Shown here in pieces: positions 9,575 to 17,827 of a stretch of DNA of 53,604 bases (the stretch's first letter is position 1; each line of letters begins with the position of its first letter). The notes beneath the pieces were generated by a model. It was not told the origin of the DNA. It saw nothing but the letters and a program-made list of their open reading frames with translations, and made no database searches. The stretch covers positions 1-53,604 of the forward strand of contig JAUYEE010000029.1 in the NCBI GenBank assembly GCA_030691545.1. The letters are read 5' to 3'. The stretch is from a bacterium (GTDB lineage: Bacteria > Auribacterota > JABMQX01). Position numbers and translations under genes: made by a program.

Positions 9575-10147
9575 ATGCGATTTTCGATTGACAGCGAACA
9601 GCTTGAGTCCGGTGCAGTCAAGCGCGTGGAGGAGATGATTCAGCAGTCTCCTTCCGTGTGCTACCAGTGTGGGAAATGCTCCGCGGGTTGTCCGGTGCAT
9701 TACCTGATGGACATCCCGCCGAACGTGGTCATTCGCCTTCTGCAAATGGGGCAGACGGACCGCGTGCTCGAAAGTCGGACCATCTGGGTATGTGCCTCGT
9801 GCAACACGTGCTCGACTCGCTGCCCGAAGGAATTCAAGATCGCCGAGTGCATGGATGCCCTGCGGGAACTCGCCTTGGCCACAGGCAAGGACACACCTTC
9901 CGAGAAGGACATCAAGCTGTTCCACAGGGAATTCCTGAAGAGCACGAGGCGGTTCGGGAAGGTTCACGAGGCGAGTCTCGCGGCGTTCTACAAGCTGAAA
10001 AGCCGTCATTTCTTTGCCGACGTCGGCGCCGGAATAAAGATGTTCTTCAAGGGGAAAATAAGGCCCATTCCCCACAGGGTCAAAGGAGTGCGAGAGATCC
10101 GACAGATGTTTGAAGCCGCTGGATATGGACAAAAGGTCGAGCAATAG
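9575..10147 (+). CDS. hdrC: Heterodisulfide reductase subunit C-like protein
   Basis: 190 residues. HdrC carries two cubane [4Fe-4S] clusters and passes electrons from HdrA to the disulfide-reducing HdrB. Both ligand sets are intact: CYQCGKCSAGCP at residues 29-40 and CASCNTCSTRCPK at 73-85. The spacing and the short basic C-terminal tail match HdrC of HdrABC complexes in methanogens and sulfate reducers. It is the first gene of the operon, 66 bp before hdrB. In non-methanogens the substrate disulfide is not CoM-S-S-CoB; candidates such as a DsrC-type protein are not encoded in this window. Confidence 0.92.
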   Translation: MRFSIDSEQLESGAVKRVEEMIQQSPSVCYQCGKCSAGCPVHYLMDIPPNVVIRLLQMGQTDRVLESRTIWVCASCNTCSTRCPKEFKIAECMDALRELALATGKDTPSEKDIKLFHREFLKSTRRFGKVHEASLAAFYKLKSRHFFADVGAGIKMFFKGKIRPIPHRVKGVREIRQMFEAAGYGQKVEQ

Positions 10148-10212
10148 CATCCCGTAAAGGACAAGGAGAACCCGGCGGTGGTTCATCTCACGGAGTAAAG
10201 AAAGCTGAGATT

Positions 10213-11109
10213 ATGAAAATCGGCTATTACCCGGGCTGTTCGCTTCACGGAATGGCGATTGACTTCGGCAAATCCACCGAAGCGACGTGCGAAGCTCTCG
10301 GAATCGAGCTGGAGGAAATCCCCGGCTGGAGTTGCTGCGGCGCCTCCGCAGCGCACTCGACGAATCACCTTCTCGGATTGGCTCTCCCTGCGAGAAATCT
10401 CAGCCTTGCTGAGGAGGCTGGCTTTCGCTCCGTCGCGGCTCCCTGCGCCATGTGCTCCAATTCCATGAAGAAGACACACGAGCTGATTCTATCCGACAAA
10501 GAGACCGCCGCAGAGGTCGCTCGGATTACCCGGCGCGAGTATCGCGGGGGTGTCACCGTTCTGAATGCGATTCAGATTTTTTTGGAGTATGGTCTCGACG
10601 AACTGGCGAAACGAGTCGTTCTGCCGCTGAAGGGCCTGAGGGTCGCATGCTATTACGGTTGTTTGCTCACCCGCCCCCCCGACCTGCTGAAGTTCGACGA
10701 TGCGGAGCAGCCCGTCCTCATGGACGAAGTCTGCAAAGCGGTCGGAACGGAGCCCGTAGAGTGGGGATTCAAGACAGAGTGCTGCGGAGCCGGTTTCTCG
10801 ATGAGCCGCACGGACTTAGTGTGCGAGCTTACACGGCGAATCCTGGAGAACGCTGTGAACAACGGAGCCGAGGCGGTGGTTGTCGCATGCCCCATGTGCC
10901 ACTCGAACCTCGACATGCGTCAGGCCAACATCAACAAGATGTTCGGGACGGAGTTCAACATTCCGATCGTTTACGTGACCGAGTTGGTGGGTCTGGCAAT
11001 AGGCGTGAAGCCGAAGAAGTTGGGGATGCGGAAGCATTTCGTGGACGCGATGAGATTGACGAAGCGACTCTCTGCCGAACCGCAGGAGGAAGTGGCTCGG
11101 GCGTCGTAA
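10213..11109 (+). CDS. hdrB: Heterodisulfide reductase subunit B-like protein
   Basis: 298 residues. HdrB holds the active site, two noncubane [4Fe-4S] clusters bound by two CCG domains. Domain 1 has C9, C41-C42 and C78/C81 with 31 and 35 residues between, matching the family consensus. Domain 2 shows YYGCLLTRP, TECCGAGFS and CPMCHSNLD. Both motifs are complete, so the protein should be catalytically competent in reducing a disulfide with electrons from HdrC. The start at 10213 (MKIGYYPGC) is fixed by the conserved N-terminus close to the first cluster ligand. A 125-bp gap follows before the embedded gene X. Confidence 0.92.
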   Translation: MKIGYYPGCSLHGMAIDFGKSTEATCEALGIELEEIPGWSCCGASAAHSTNHLLGLALPARNLSLAEEAGFRSVAAPCAMCSNSMKKTHELILSDKETAAEVARITRREYRGGVTVLNAIQIFLEYGLDELAKRVVLPLKGLRVACYYGCLLTRPPDLLKFDDAEQPVLMDEVCKAVGTEPVEWGFKTECCGAGFSMSRTDLVCELTRRILENAVNNGAEAVVVACPMCHSNLDMRQANINKMFGTEFNIPIVYVTELVGLAIGVKPKKLGMRKHFVDAMRLTKRLSAEPQEEVARAS

Positions 11110-11234
11110 TCGCAGACAGCAACCACGGCGAAACAGAAATGGAACGAACGATAGGTCATCTCTGGTCGTCAGACAGGTTGAAGGAACACAGTCAAAACAT
11201 CTCGAATGCTCTGACCACCGGGAGGACAATGAGA

Positions 11235-12215
11235 ATGAAAAGGTTATTGCTTGCTCTCATCGCAGCGGGCAGTTCTCTGACGTGGGGCGTGGCTCGCCCG
11301 GAAGAACCGCAATCAATAGAGTTTCGGATGCAGCCGGGGGAATCGGCGAATTATGCCCTTCACGTGGAGACCCGCACGGAAATCACGTGGCATCGTCCCC
11401 AGGGGCCGGAAACGCGGACCGTGCATTTTCAGTCCGAGATGAAGGTTTTAATCCGATGCGCGGCCATCACGCCCGAGGGTGTGATGCGCATTGAGATTCT
11501 CTACCCGGATTTCCATCTGGAAACCACGGTCAACGAGTCTGGGCAGACGAGCCGAATCGTCAGCGACAAAGCCGGGGCGAGGTCTTACGTCAACGGCAAA
11601 CTCCAGGATACTGCCACGTGGGCACAACTGGAGGCGCAGGGAAGACAAAACTTGCCAAAGCTTCTCGCGGCCCTCATCGAGTTCTCGCTGGACAACAGAG
11701 GAAGGGTGCTGGACGTGAAAGTCCCTGCGGCGTTGGCGGGGCAGTTCTCCGATACGGCCATCAAGCAGTTTTTCCGGCAGCAGGTTATCCTCCCCGGTGT
11801 CCCTATAGCTCCCGGCTCCGAATGGAGCGATAAAACCGAGCGAACCGCCGCGGCGGGCCCGTCGTTCATGCAGGGCAAGACGATGATTGACGAGACCGCC
11901 TACACGTATAAAAAAATTGAGACCGTTTCGGGAAGGGAATGCGCAAGAATCGCCATCACGGTCACCAGCTACCCGAAAGAGGAAATCCGCGACGTGAAGG
12001 AGTTCAAGCAGAGCAGTGAAGGGGAGTCGCTATTGGCGCTGGACAATGGACAGGTGGTTGAGTCCTACTTGAACCTGTCGCAGGAGATTCAGGGCACGCC
12101 CGGCGGTGTACGTGCGGAAGCCAAAACCACCGGCGAGGTGAAGACGAGTCTGCTGCCGCCCGCCTCCGAGAAGTCGCCCGGAGCCCAAGAAGGGACGGCG
12201 ACAAGAGAGAAGTAA
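11235..12215 (+). CDS. Exported protein of unknown function embedded in the hdr operon
   Basis: 326 residues, not confidently recognised. GGGAGGA lies 8 nt before ATG 11235 (ATG 11229 is too close to it). The frame is open further upstream to 10452, but that part is the shadow of hdrB. A Sec-type signal peptide (KRLLLALIAAGSSLTWGVA) is followed by a predicted beta-rich periplasmic domain opening with a QPGESANYALHVETRTEITW-like segment, then a Pro/Glu/Lys-rich tail. The layout vaguely resembles DUF6263-type exported proteins; this is a weak impression. hdrA starts 12 bp after its stop, so it is tightly coupled to the cytoplasmic complex genes, which is unexpected for an exported protein. No cysteine motif suggests a redox role; the only mature Cys residues are isolated. 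Confidence 0.8.
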   Translation: MKRLLLALIAAGSSLTWGVARPEEPQSIEFRMQPGESANYALHVETRTEITWHRPQGPETRTVHFQSEMKVLIRCAAITPEGVMRIEILYPDFHLETTVNESGQTSRIVSDKAGARSYVNGKLQDTATWAQLEAQGRQNLPKLLAALIEFSLDNRGRVLDVKVPAALAGQFSDTAIKQFFRQQVILPGVPIAPGSEWSDKTERTAAAGPSFMQGKTMIDETAYTYKKIETVSGRECARIAITVTSYPKEEIRDVKEFKQSSEGESLLALDNGQVVESYLNLSQEIQGTPGGVRAEAKTTGEVKTSLLPPASEKSPGAQEGTATREK

Positions 12216-12227
12216 GGAGTTCGCTGA

Positions 12228-14234
12228 ATGTCGAGAATCGGCGTTTTCATTTGCCACTGCGGAGAAAACATCGCCCGCACGGTGGATTGCGCGCGGCTCG
12301 CCGAAGAAAGCGGCAAGCTCCCCGGCGTCATGGTCTCCGTGGACTACAAGTACATGTGTTCCGACCCCGGGCAGAACATGATCAAGCGGGCGATCGCCGA
12401 GCACAAACTGGACGGCGTGGTGGTCGCGGCGTGTTCCCCGCACATGCACGAGCCGACGTTCCGCGCGGCGGTCGTTCAGTCGGGGATGAATCCATACCTC
12501 TGCGAGATGGCAAACATTCGCGAACATTGCTCCTGGGTACATACGGACAGGGAACTGGCGACCGAAAAGGCGATTGACCTGGTTCGAGTAATGGTCGAGA
12601 AAGTGAAGCGAAACCAGGAGCTGTTCCCGATCAGGGTTCCCATCACGAAGCGGGCTCTGGTCATTGGCGGGGGAATCGCCGGCATCCAGGCGGCCCTCGA
12701 CATCGCCGCAGGCGGCCACGAGGTCATCCTCGTCGAGCGACAGCCTTCCGTTGGTGGCAACATGGCTCGCCTCTCCGAGACCTTCCCGACGCTCGACTGC
12801 TCTCAGTGCATTCTCACTCCACGAATGGTGGAGGTAGCGAGGGACCCGCGCATCACCCTCTACACGTATGCGGAAGTGGAGGAAGTCGAGGGTTTCGTCG
12901 GGAACTTCAAGGTCAAAATTCGGCAGAAAGCCAAGTCGGTGAACGCGGATATATGCAACGGGTGCGGGGACTGCTGGAACAAATGCCCCATGAAGAAAAT
13001 CCCCTCGGAGTTTGACGCGGGCTTGGGATACCGAACAGCCATTTATGTTCCATTTCCGCAGGCTGTCCCGAACACGCCCGTCATTGACAGGGAGCACTGC
13101 CTGAAGTTCCTGAAGGACAAGTGTGGCGTCTGCGCTAAAGTCTGCACTCGAGGGGCCATTGACTACGAGATGCAGGACGAGATTATCGAAGCCGAGGTCG
13201 GAGCCATCGTCGTCGCAACCGGCTATGACCTCTACGGCATCGGAAAAGAGCAGCCGAACGAGCGCTGGAAGGGCTATGGAGAATACAATTACGACACGTA
13301 CAAAGACGTTATCAACGGCATCCAGTTCGAGCGGCTACTTTCTGCATCGGGGCCCACGCAGGGAGAAGTTCGTCGCCCCTCCGATGGCAAGGTGCCCAAA
13401 TCGGTCGCGTTCATTGCGTGCGTCGGTTCCCGCGACCCGGAGAAAGGGATAGAGTACTGCTCCAAGATATGCTGCATGTACGTGGCCAAGCATGCCATGC
13501 TTTACAAACACAAGGTCCATGACGGCCAGCCTTACATCTTCTACATGGACATCCGCGCAGGCGGGAAGAATTACGAGGAATTCGTCCGGCGAGCGGTCGA
13601 GGAAGATGGTGTGCTTTACATCCGGGGCAGGGTCTCAAAAATCTACAAGGACGGCGACCAACTCGTCGTCGTGGGAGCGGACACTCTTTCGGACTCCCAG
13701 GTTCAGATTCGAGCGGACTTGGTTGTTCTCGCGACAGCGATGGTCCCACATAAGAACGCCTACGAATTCGCCCAGAAAATTGGCATCGCTTGCGGCTCGG
13801 AAGGGTTCTATTCGGAAGCGCATCCGAAGCTTCGGCCCGTCGAGACCATGACCGCGGGAATTTACCTTGCCGGCGCCTGCCAGGCCCCGAAAGACATTCC
13901 CGATGCGGTGGCTCAAGCGAGCGCCGCGGCCTCGAAGGTGCAGTTGCTCTTCTCGTCCGATGAACTGGAGAGGGAGCCGATTGTTGCAAAGGTCAATGAA
14001 GTCACGTGCGTCCACTGCCGCAACTGCATCCGCGTCTGTCCGTACTCGGCGATAGACGACAAAGAGATTCGCGACAGGCACGGCAACCTCATCAGGATGG
14101 TCGCCGAGGTTAACGAAGGAATGTGCATGGGCTGCGGAACGTGTGTCGCCGCCTGCCCGTCGAAATCCGTTCAGCTCGCGGGATTCAACGACGAACAGGT
14201 CTTCGCCGAGATTCTGGCGCTGGGGCACGAATAG
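12228..14234 (+). CDS. hdrA: Heterodisulfide reductase subunit A-like bifurcating flavoprotein
   Basis: 668 residues; GGAG lies 8 nt before ATG. HdrA carries the FAD where electrons are split between a high- and a low-potential path. Seen: an N-terminal CHCG segment at 9-12, the Rossmann FAD motif RALVIGGGIAGIQAA, CSQCILTPRM, an inserted ferredoxin-like region (CNGCGDCWNKCP and CLKFLKDKCGVCAKVC), and two C-terminal [4Fe-4S] motifs (CVHCRNCIRVCP, CMGCGTCVAACP) for ferredoxin-side transfer. Length and motif order match cytoplasmic HdrA proteins. It is followed after 33 bp by the MvhD-like FlxD gene, the known electron entry partner of HdrA. Confidence 0.93.
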   Translation: MSRIGVFICHCGENIARTVDCARLAEESGKLPGVMVSVDYKYMCSDPGQNMIKRAIAEHKLDGVVVAACSPHMHEPTFRAAVVQSGMNPYLCEMANIREHCSWVHTDRELATEKAIDLVRVMVEKVKRNQELFPIRVPITKRALVIGGGIAGIQAALDIAAGGHEVILVERQPSVGGNMARLSETFPTLDCSQCILTPRMVEVARDPRITLYTYAEVEEVEGFVGNFKVKIRQKAKSVNADICNGCGDCWNKCPMKKIPSEFDAGLGYRTAIYVPFPQAVPNTPVIDREHCLKFLKDKCGVCAKVCTRGAIDYEMQDEIIEAEVGAIVVATGYDLYGIGKEQPNERWKGYGEYNYDTYKDVINGIQFERLLSASGPTQGEVRRPSDGKVPKSVAFIACVGSRDPEKGIEYCSKICCMYVAKHAMLYKHKVHDGQPYIFYMDIRAGGKNYEEFVRRAVEEDGVLYIRGRVSKIYKDGDQLVVVGADTLSDSQVQIRADLVVLATAMVPHKNAYEFAQKIGIACGSEGFYSEAHPKLRPVETMTAGIYLAGACQAPKDIPDAVAQASAAASKVQLLFSSDELEREPIVAKVNEVTCVHCRNCIRVCPYSAIDDKEIRDRHGNLIRMVAEVNEGMCMGCGTCVAACPSKSVQLAGFNDEQVFAEILALGHE

Positions 14235-14267
14235 CCGACTGATTCCTGGTACATTTCAGGAGTGGAA

Positions 14268-14747
14268 ATGGTAAGCGACGAAATGGAAACCGAAGGCAAG
14301 CCCGCTCTCAGCGAGAAGGAGTGGCAGCCGAAGATTATCGCGTTTGTGTGCAACTGGTGTACTTACGCCGGAGCAGACCTCGCGGGAACGAGCCGGATCG
14401 TGTACGAACCGCACGTTCGCGTTATCAAGCTGCCCTGCACGGGGCGAATTGACGTATCGTTCATCATCAAGGCATTCGAGCAGGGAGCCGACGGGGTGAT
14501 GGTTTCCGGATGCCATCCGGGCGACTGCCACTACACGGCGGGCAACTACCACGCTCGCCGGAGATTCGCTGGCTTCCGCGACCTTCTGGAGTTCTGCGGC
14601 TTCGACATGAGGCGGGTCATCTTCAGTTGGGTATCCGCCGCGGAAGGGAAAAAATGGGCAGACCTCGTCAATGAAGTAGTCGGGAAAATCAGAGAGCTCG
14701 GCCCCTTCAAGGAATACCAGAACCTCCTGGCACAGTCCGCTTTGTAA
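14268..14747 (+). CDS. flxD: MvhD/FlxD-like [2Fe-2S] electron-transfer subunit
   Basis: 159 residues from ATG 14268, with CAGGAG five bases upstream; an in-frame GTG at 14262 sits inside that Shine-Dalgarno site. MvhD-family proteins bind an FeS cluster and hand electrons from hydrogenase, formate dehydrogenase or the Flx module to HdrA. Conserved Cys positions are seen in FVCNWCTYAGAD, KLPCTGRID, and SGCHPGDCHY. It lies directly between hdrA and the Flx-type FeS and flavin genes, with no hydrogenase subunit nearby, which favours FlxD over MvhD. Confidence 0.88.
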   Translation: MVSDEMETEGKPALSEKEWQPKIIAFVCNWCTYAGADLAGTSRIVYEPHVRVIKLPCTGRIDVSFIIKAFEQGADGVMVSGCHPGDCHYTAGNYHARRRFAGFRDLLEFCGFDMRRVIFSWVSAAEGKKWADLVNEVVGKIRELGPFKEYQNLLAQSAL

Positions 14748-14779
14748 TCGTCAAAAACTCCAATAACCTGGTTGACATA

Positions 14780-15619
14780 ATGATTGAGCAGATTCGAGAA
14801 AAAGCAAAAGAACTTCTGACGAGCGGTGAGGTGAAGGTCGTCATCGGCTACGAGAATGGCGGCATGCCTGAGACGACTCGGCCGGTTTTCATCACCTCGC
14901 CCGATGAGGTTGAACGACTCATCTGGAACAAGCACTGCTACGCGAACCTGGCAAACTTTTTTGTCAGAAAAGAGGTGGCGTCGCTCGGCAAGCCCGCGAT
15001 TATCGCCAAGGGCTGCGACGTGAAAGCGATCACCGTTCTCGTGCAGGAAAGCCAGATCAAGCGCGAAGAGATCGTGATCCTCGGCGTGACGTGCGAAGGC
15101 GTCGGCGAGCCGCTTCTCTCGAAATGCCCCATCTGCGACGTGAACACACCCCGTGATTACAACTTCCTTTTTGGAAAAGAAATTGCACCGAAGAACGGCA
15201 TCAACAAATCCGCCGACGTCGAGGAATTCGAAAGGAAATCGCCGGAAGAGCGGTGGGAGTTCTGGGAGGAGCAATTCTCGAGATGCATCAAGTGCTACGC
15301 CTGCCGGCAGGTCTGCCCGCTTTGCTATTGCGAAGTGTGCATCGCCGATAAGAATCAGCCGCAGTGGATCGAGACCAGCAGCCACACCCGCGGCAACGTT
15401 CACTGGAATCTGATCCGCGCCTGGCATCTTTCCGGAAGGTGCATTGACTGCGGTGAGTGCGAGAGAGCCTGCCCGGTTGGCATCCCGCTTTCCCTTCTCA
15501 ACCGCAGGCTCGCCAAGAGCGTCAAGGAGCGGTTCGGCTACGAGCCGGGCTACGACCAAGAGAAGGCGCCTCCATTCACCGATTTCAAGCAGGAGGATTC
15601 GCAAGAGTTTATCAGATGA
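14780..15619 (+). CDS. 4Fe-4S dicluster protein, FlxC-like electron carrier
   Basis: 279 residues. The N-terminal 150 residues resemble the FrhB/FdhB-type region (IAKGCDVKAI...REEIVILGVTCEGV). Residues about 170-240 bear two cluster motifs: CIKCYACRQVCPLCYCEVC and CIDCGECERACPVGIP. By position and type it fits the FlxC-like relay subunit of FlxABCD; assignment of B versus C is inferred. Its TGA overlaps the ATG of the next gene (ATGA at 15616-15619), implying coupled translation. No clear Shine-Dalgarno precedes ATG 14780. Confidence 0.82.
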   Translation: MIEQIREKAKELLTSGEVKVVIGYENGGMPETTRPVFITSPDEVERLIWNKHCYANLANFFVRKEVASLGKPAIIAKGCDVKAITVLVQESQIKREEIVILGVTCEGVGEPLLSKCPICDVNTPRDYNFLFGKEIAPKNGINKSADVEEFERKSPEERWEFWEEQFSRCIKCYACRQVCPLCYCEVCIADKNQPQWIETSSHTRGNVHWNLIRAWHLSGRCIDCGECERACPVGIPLSLLNRRLAKSVKERFGYEPGYDQEKAPPFTDFKQEDSQEFIR

Positions 15620-16728
15620 GCGACGAAGAAGCGAAAGTCACCGTGCAAGAAGCGGAAAAGAAAAGTCAGCCGGTTCTGAAAACCCTTCGTCCGGAGAATC
15701 TCAGCGTTCTCATCCAGAAGGGCCTGGACCTCGGCTACAAGGTCTTTGCTCCCGTGAAGGATGGAGAGTTGGTCACGTTCGAGCAGATCAGCGGGCCCGG
15801 GGAGGTTTTTCTTGAAGGCATCACCACACGGATGTCTCCCAAATCGGTCTTTTTCCCGCGAACCGAGAAGGTATTCTCCTATCGCATCGCCAAGGAGGAC
15901 ATCGCCCTCGGGGACCAAAAGGATTTCGCTCCCCCGACGATCATCCTCGGTTGCCGTCCGTGCGATGCGGCATCGCTGCCCATTATGGACCGCCTGTTCC
16001 GGTGGGACTACCAGGACAGATTCTGGAACGAGAGGAGGGAAGCCACGCTTATCGTCAGTATCTCGTGCCTTGAGTGCGACGAAGCCTGCTTCTGCACCTC
16101 CGTCGGCCTCGCGCCCGACTCGACAGAAGGCAGCGACATCCTCCTGACTCTCGTGTCGCGCGACCAGTACCTCGCCGAAATCATGACGGACAAAGGAGCG
16201 GATTTCGTCGAGAAGACCGGCTTGTTCGATCAAGCAGGCGCCGACCTTGACAAAGCTGCCGCGACAAAAGCTGTCAGAGGAAAACTCGGACAGAGATTCG
16301 ACCTCGACAAAATCAAGCCCTGGCTTGATGAGAACTACGAGCATGACTTCTGGAAGGAAGTCACGCGCATGTGCATCGGCTGCGGGATTTGCACGTACGT
16401 TTGCCCGACGTGCCACTGCTTCGATTTGGTGGATGAAGCGCATTACGACGGCGGCGCCAAGAACAAGAACTGGGATGCCTGCCAGTTCGCTCAGTTTACC
16501 GTGCATGCCTCCGGTCACAATCCGCGACCTGACCAGGTCTCGCGCCACCGCCAGCGAATCATGCACAAATACAAATACTATCCCGACAACTTGGGCGCAA
16601 CCCTGTGCACAGGCTGCGGCCGGTGCGTCCGCCATTGTCCCATGGAAGTCAACCTCATTCGTATCCTGAACGGCATCTGCGAGTTGTCCGCCGGGGAGTT
16701 ACCGGCTGAAGCACCGGAGTCAAAATAG
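15616..16728 (+). CDS. 4Fe-4S dicluster protein, AsrA/FlxB-like
   Basis: 370 residues from ATG 15616, which overlaps the preceding stop. The open frame extends further upstream, but that stretch lies over the previous gene. The N-terminal half contains GCRPCDAAS and a Cys-rich SCLECDEACFCTS typical of the AsrA/HydB sulfhydrogenase-beta fold. The C-terminal half has two ferredoxin motifs, CIGCGICTYVCPTCHC and CTGCGRCVRHCP. Such proteins pair with an AsrB/HydG-like flavoprotein, which is the next gene. Role inferred: relay electrons from NAD(P)H at FlxA towards FlxD and HdrA. Confidence 0.85.
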   Translation: MSDEEAKVTVQEAEKKSQPVLKTLRPENLSVLIQKGLDLGYKVFAPVKDGELVTFEQISGPGEVFLEGITTRMSPKSVFFPRTEKVFSYRIAKEDIALGDQKDFAPPTIILGCRPCDAASLPIMDRLFRWDYQDRFWNERREATLIVSISCLECDEACFCTSVGLAPDSTEGSDILLTLVSRDQYLAEIMTDKGADFVEKTGLFDQAGADLDKAAATKAVRGKLGQRFDLDKIKPWLDENYEHDFWKEVTRMCIGCGICTYVCPTCHCFDLVDEAHYDGGAKNKNWDACQFAQFTVHASGHNPRPDQVSRHRQRIMHKYKYYPDNLGATLCTGCGRCVRHCPMEVNLIRILNGICELSAGELPAEAPESK

Positions 16729-16736
16729 CGTCTAAC

Positions 16737-16772
16737 CGCAGAGAACGCAGAGAACGCAGAGAGAGCAGAGAG
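16737..16772. repeat. Four tandem 9-bp units ahead of flxA
   Basis: Units CGCAGAGAA, CGCAGAGAA, CGCAGAGAG and AGCAGAGAG follow each other between the FlxB-like gene and flxA. The array fills most of the 54-bp gap and lies where the flxA ribosome binding site would be; it contributes only purine-rich GAGAG sequence. Confidence 0.8.
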
Positions 16773-16782
16773 ATAAGAGTTG

Positions 16783-17673
16783 ATGGCAGAGCAAATGAAA
16801 TTGGAGGAGGCGACGCTGAGCGATACTGGAAAGGATGATTTGGACAACATCTATCTTCCGCACTTGATGGTCATTCAGGAGATCGCTCAGGAGACCCCGG
16901 ACGTCAAGAGCATGAAGCTCGTCTTCAAGGACGAGGAGATGCAGAAGAACTTCTCTTTTCGCACCGGTCAGTTCGGCGAGTTCACGGTGTTCGGCGTCGG
17001 CGAATCCACATTCAACATCTGCTCATCGCAGACCTGGAGGGACCACATCGAGTGCTGCTTCCGCAAAGTCGGGCGGGTCACGAAAGCCCTCTGGGAAATG
17101 AACGAAGGCGACATCATTGGCTTTCGCGGCCCTTACGGAAACTGGTACCCGGTCGAGAGGATGGAGGGCAAAAACATCCTCTTCATCGCCGGAGGAATCG
17201 CCCTCCCTCCCGTCCGCTGCATGATCTGGCACGCCCTCGACCTGCGAGACAAATTCAAGGACATCGCCATCCTCTATGGTGCCCGCAGCGTCGCCGACCT
17301 CGTCTTCAAACGCGAGCTTGAGGAATGGGAGAAAAGGGACGACGTGACCGTGGTCACTACCGTTGACCCTGGCGGCGAGACCCCCGACTGGAAGGGGAAA
17401 ATCGGATTTGTCCCCACCGTCCTGAAAGAAATGTCGCCGCGTTCCGACAACGCCATTGCCCTCGTCTGCGGCCCGCCTGTCATGATCAAATTCACCCTCC
17501 CCGTTCTCTACGGCCTCGGCTTCGCGAAAGAAGACATCATCACCTCCCTCGAAAACCGCATGAAATGCGGGGTGGGCAAATGCGGGAGATGCAACGTCGG
17601 CAACGTCTATGTGTGCAAGGACGGGCCCATCTTCACCGCCGCCCAGGTCGAGCTTCTCCCCGAAGAGTATTGA
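16783..17673 (+). CDS. flxA: FAD/NAD(P)-binding oxidoreductase subunit, FlxA/AsrB-like
   Basis: 296 residues from ATG 16783; a TTG lies one codon upstream. The fold is ferredoxin-NADP reductase-like: an FAD-binding barrel with FRTGQFGEFTVFGVGES, an NAD-binding domain with NILFIAGGIALPPVRCMI and ALVCGPPVMIKF, and a C-terminal [2Fe-2S] motif CGVGKCGRCNVGNVYVCKDG as in the dihydroorotate dehydrogenase B electron-transfer subunit. Role: oxidise NADH or NADPH and feed the FeS relay to HdrA. It is the last gene of the operon. A short GCCCC/GGGGC hairpin follows the stop without a T-run. Confidence 0.88.
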   Translation: MAEQMKLEEATLSDTGKDDLDNIYLPHLMVIQEIAQETPDVKSMKLVFKDEEMQKNFSFRTGQFGEFTVFGVGESTFNICSSQTWRDHIECCFRKVGRVTKALWEMNEGDIIGFRGPYGNWYPVERMEGKNILFIAGGIALPPVRCMIWHALDLRDKFKDIAILYGARSVADLVFKRELEEWEKRDDVTVVTTVDPGGETPDWKGKIGFVPTVLKEMSPRSDNAIALVCGPPVMIKFTLPVLYGLGFAKEDIITSLENRMKCGVGKCGRCNVGNVYVCKDGPIFTAAQVELLPEEY

Positions 17674-17692
17674 CTGCCCCTCGATTTGGGGC

Positions 17693-17721
17693 TTGAGGGA
17701 TGCTGCTGCGCGGACTAAAAT
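17693..17721 (+). promoter_or_regulatory. Candidate promoter for the GH29 gene
   Basis: TTGAGG at 17693-17698 and TAAAAT at 17716-17721 with a 17-base spacer, giving a leader of about 100 nt. Confidence 0.45.
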
Positions 17722-17827
17722 TGGGGCAACGAGCTTCGATGGCGAGAACGCACGCGCACAGGTCATCGAGGCTCTGCCGATAGAATGAAACCGATGCACG
17801 ATTTTTCGTTGCAGGGAGGAGACACCC

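Noticed and set aside
9143..10186. 347-codon minus-strand frame across the hdr promoter and hdrC
   Set aside because: It would lie over the hdrC cluster motifs and the promoter; no recognisable protein features.
10452..11234. Upstream extension of the embedded exported protein
   Set aside because: This part lies over hdrB in another frame and ends before a good ribosome binding site and signal peptide at 11235.
12030..13097. 355-codon minus-strand frame opposite gene X and hdrA
   Set aside because: Antisense shadow of two well-supported coding sequences.
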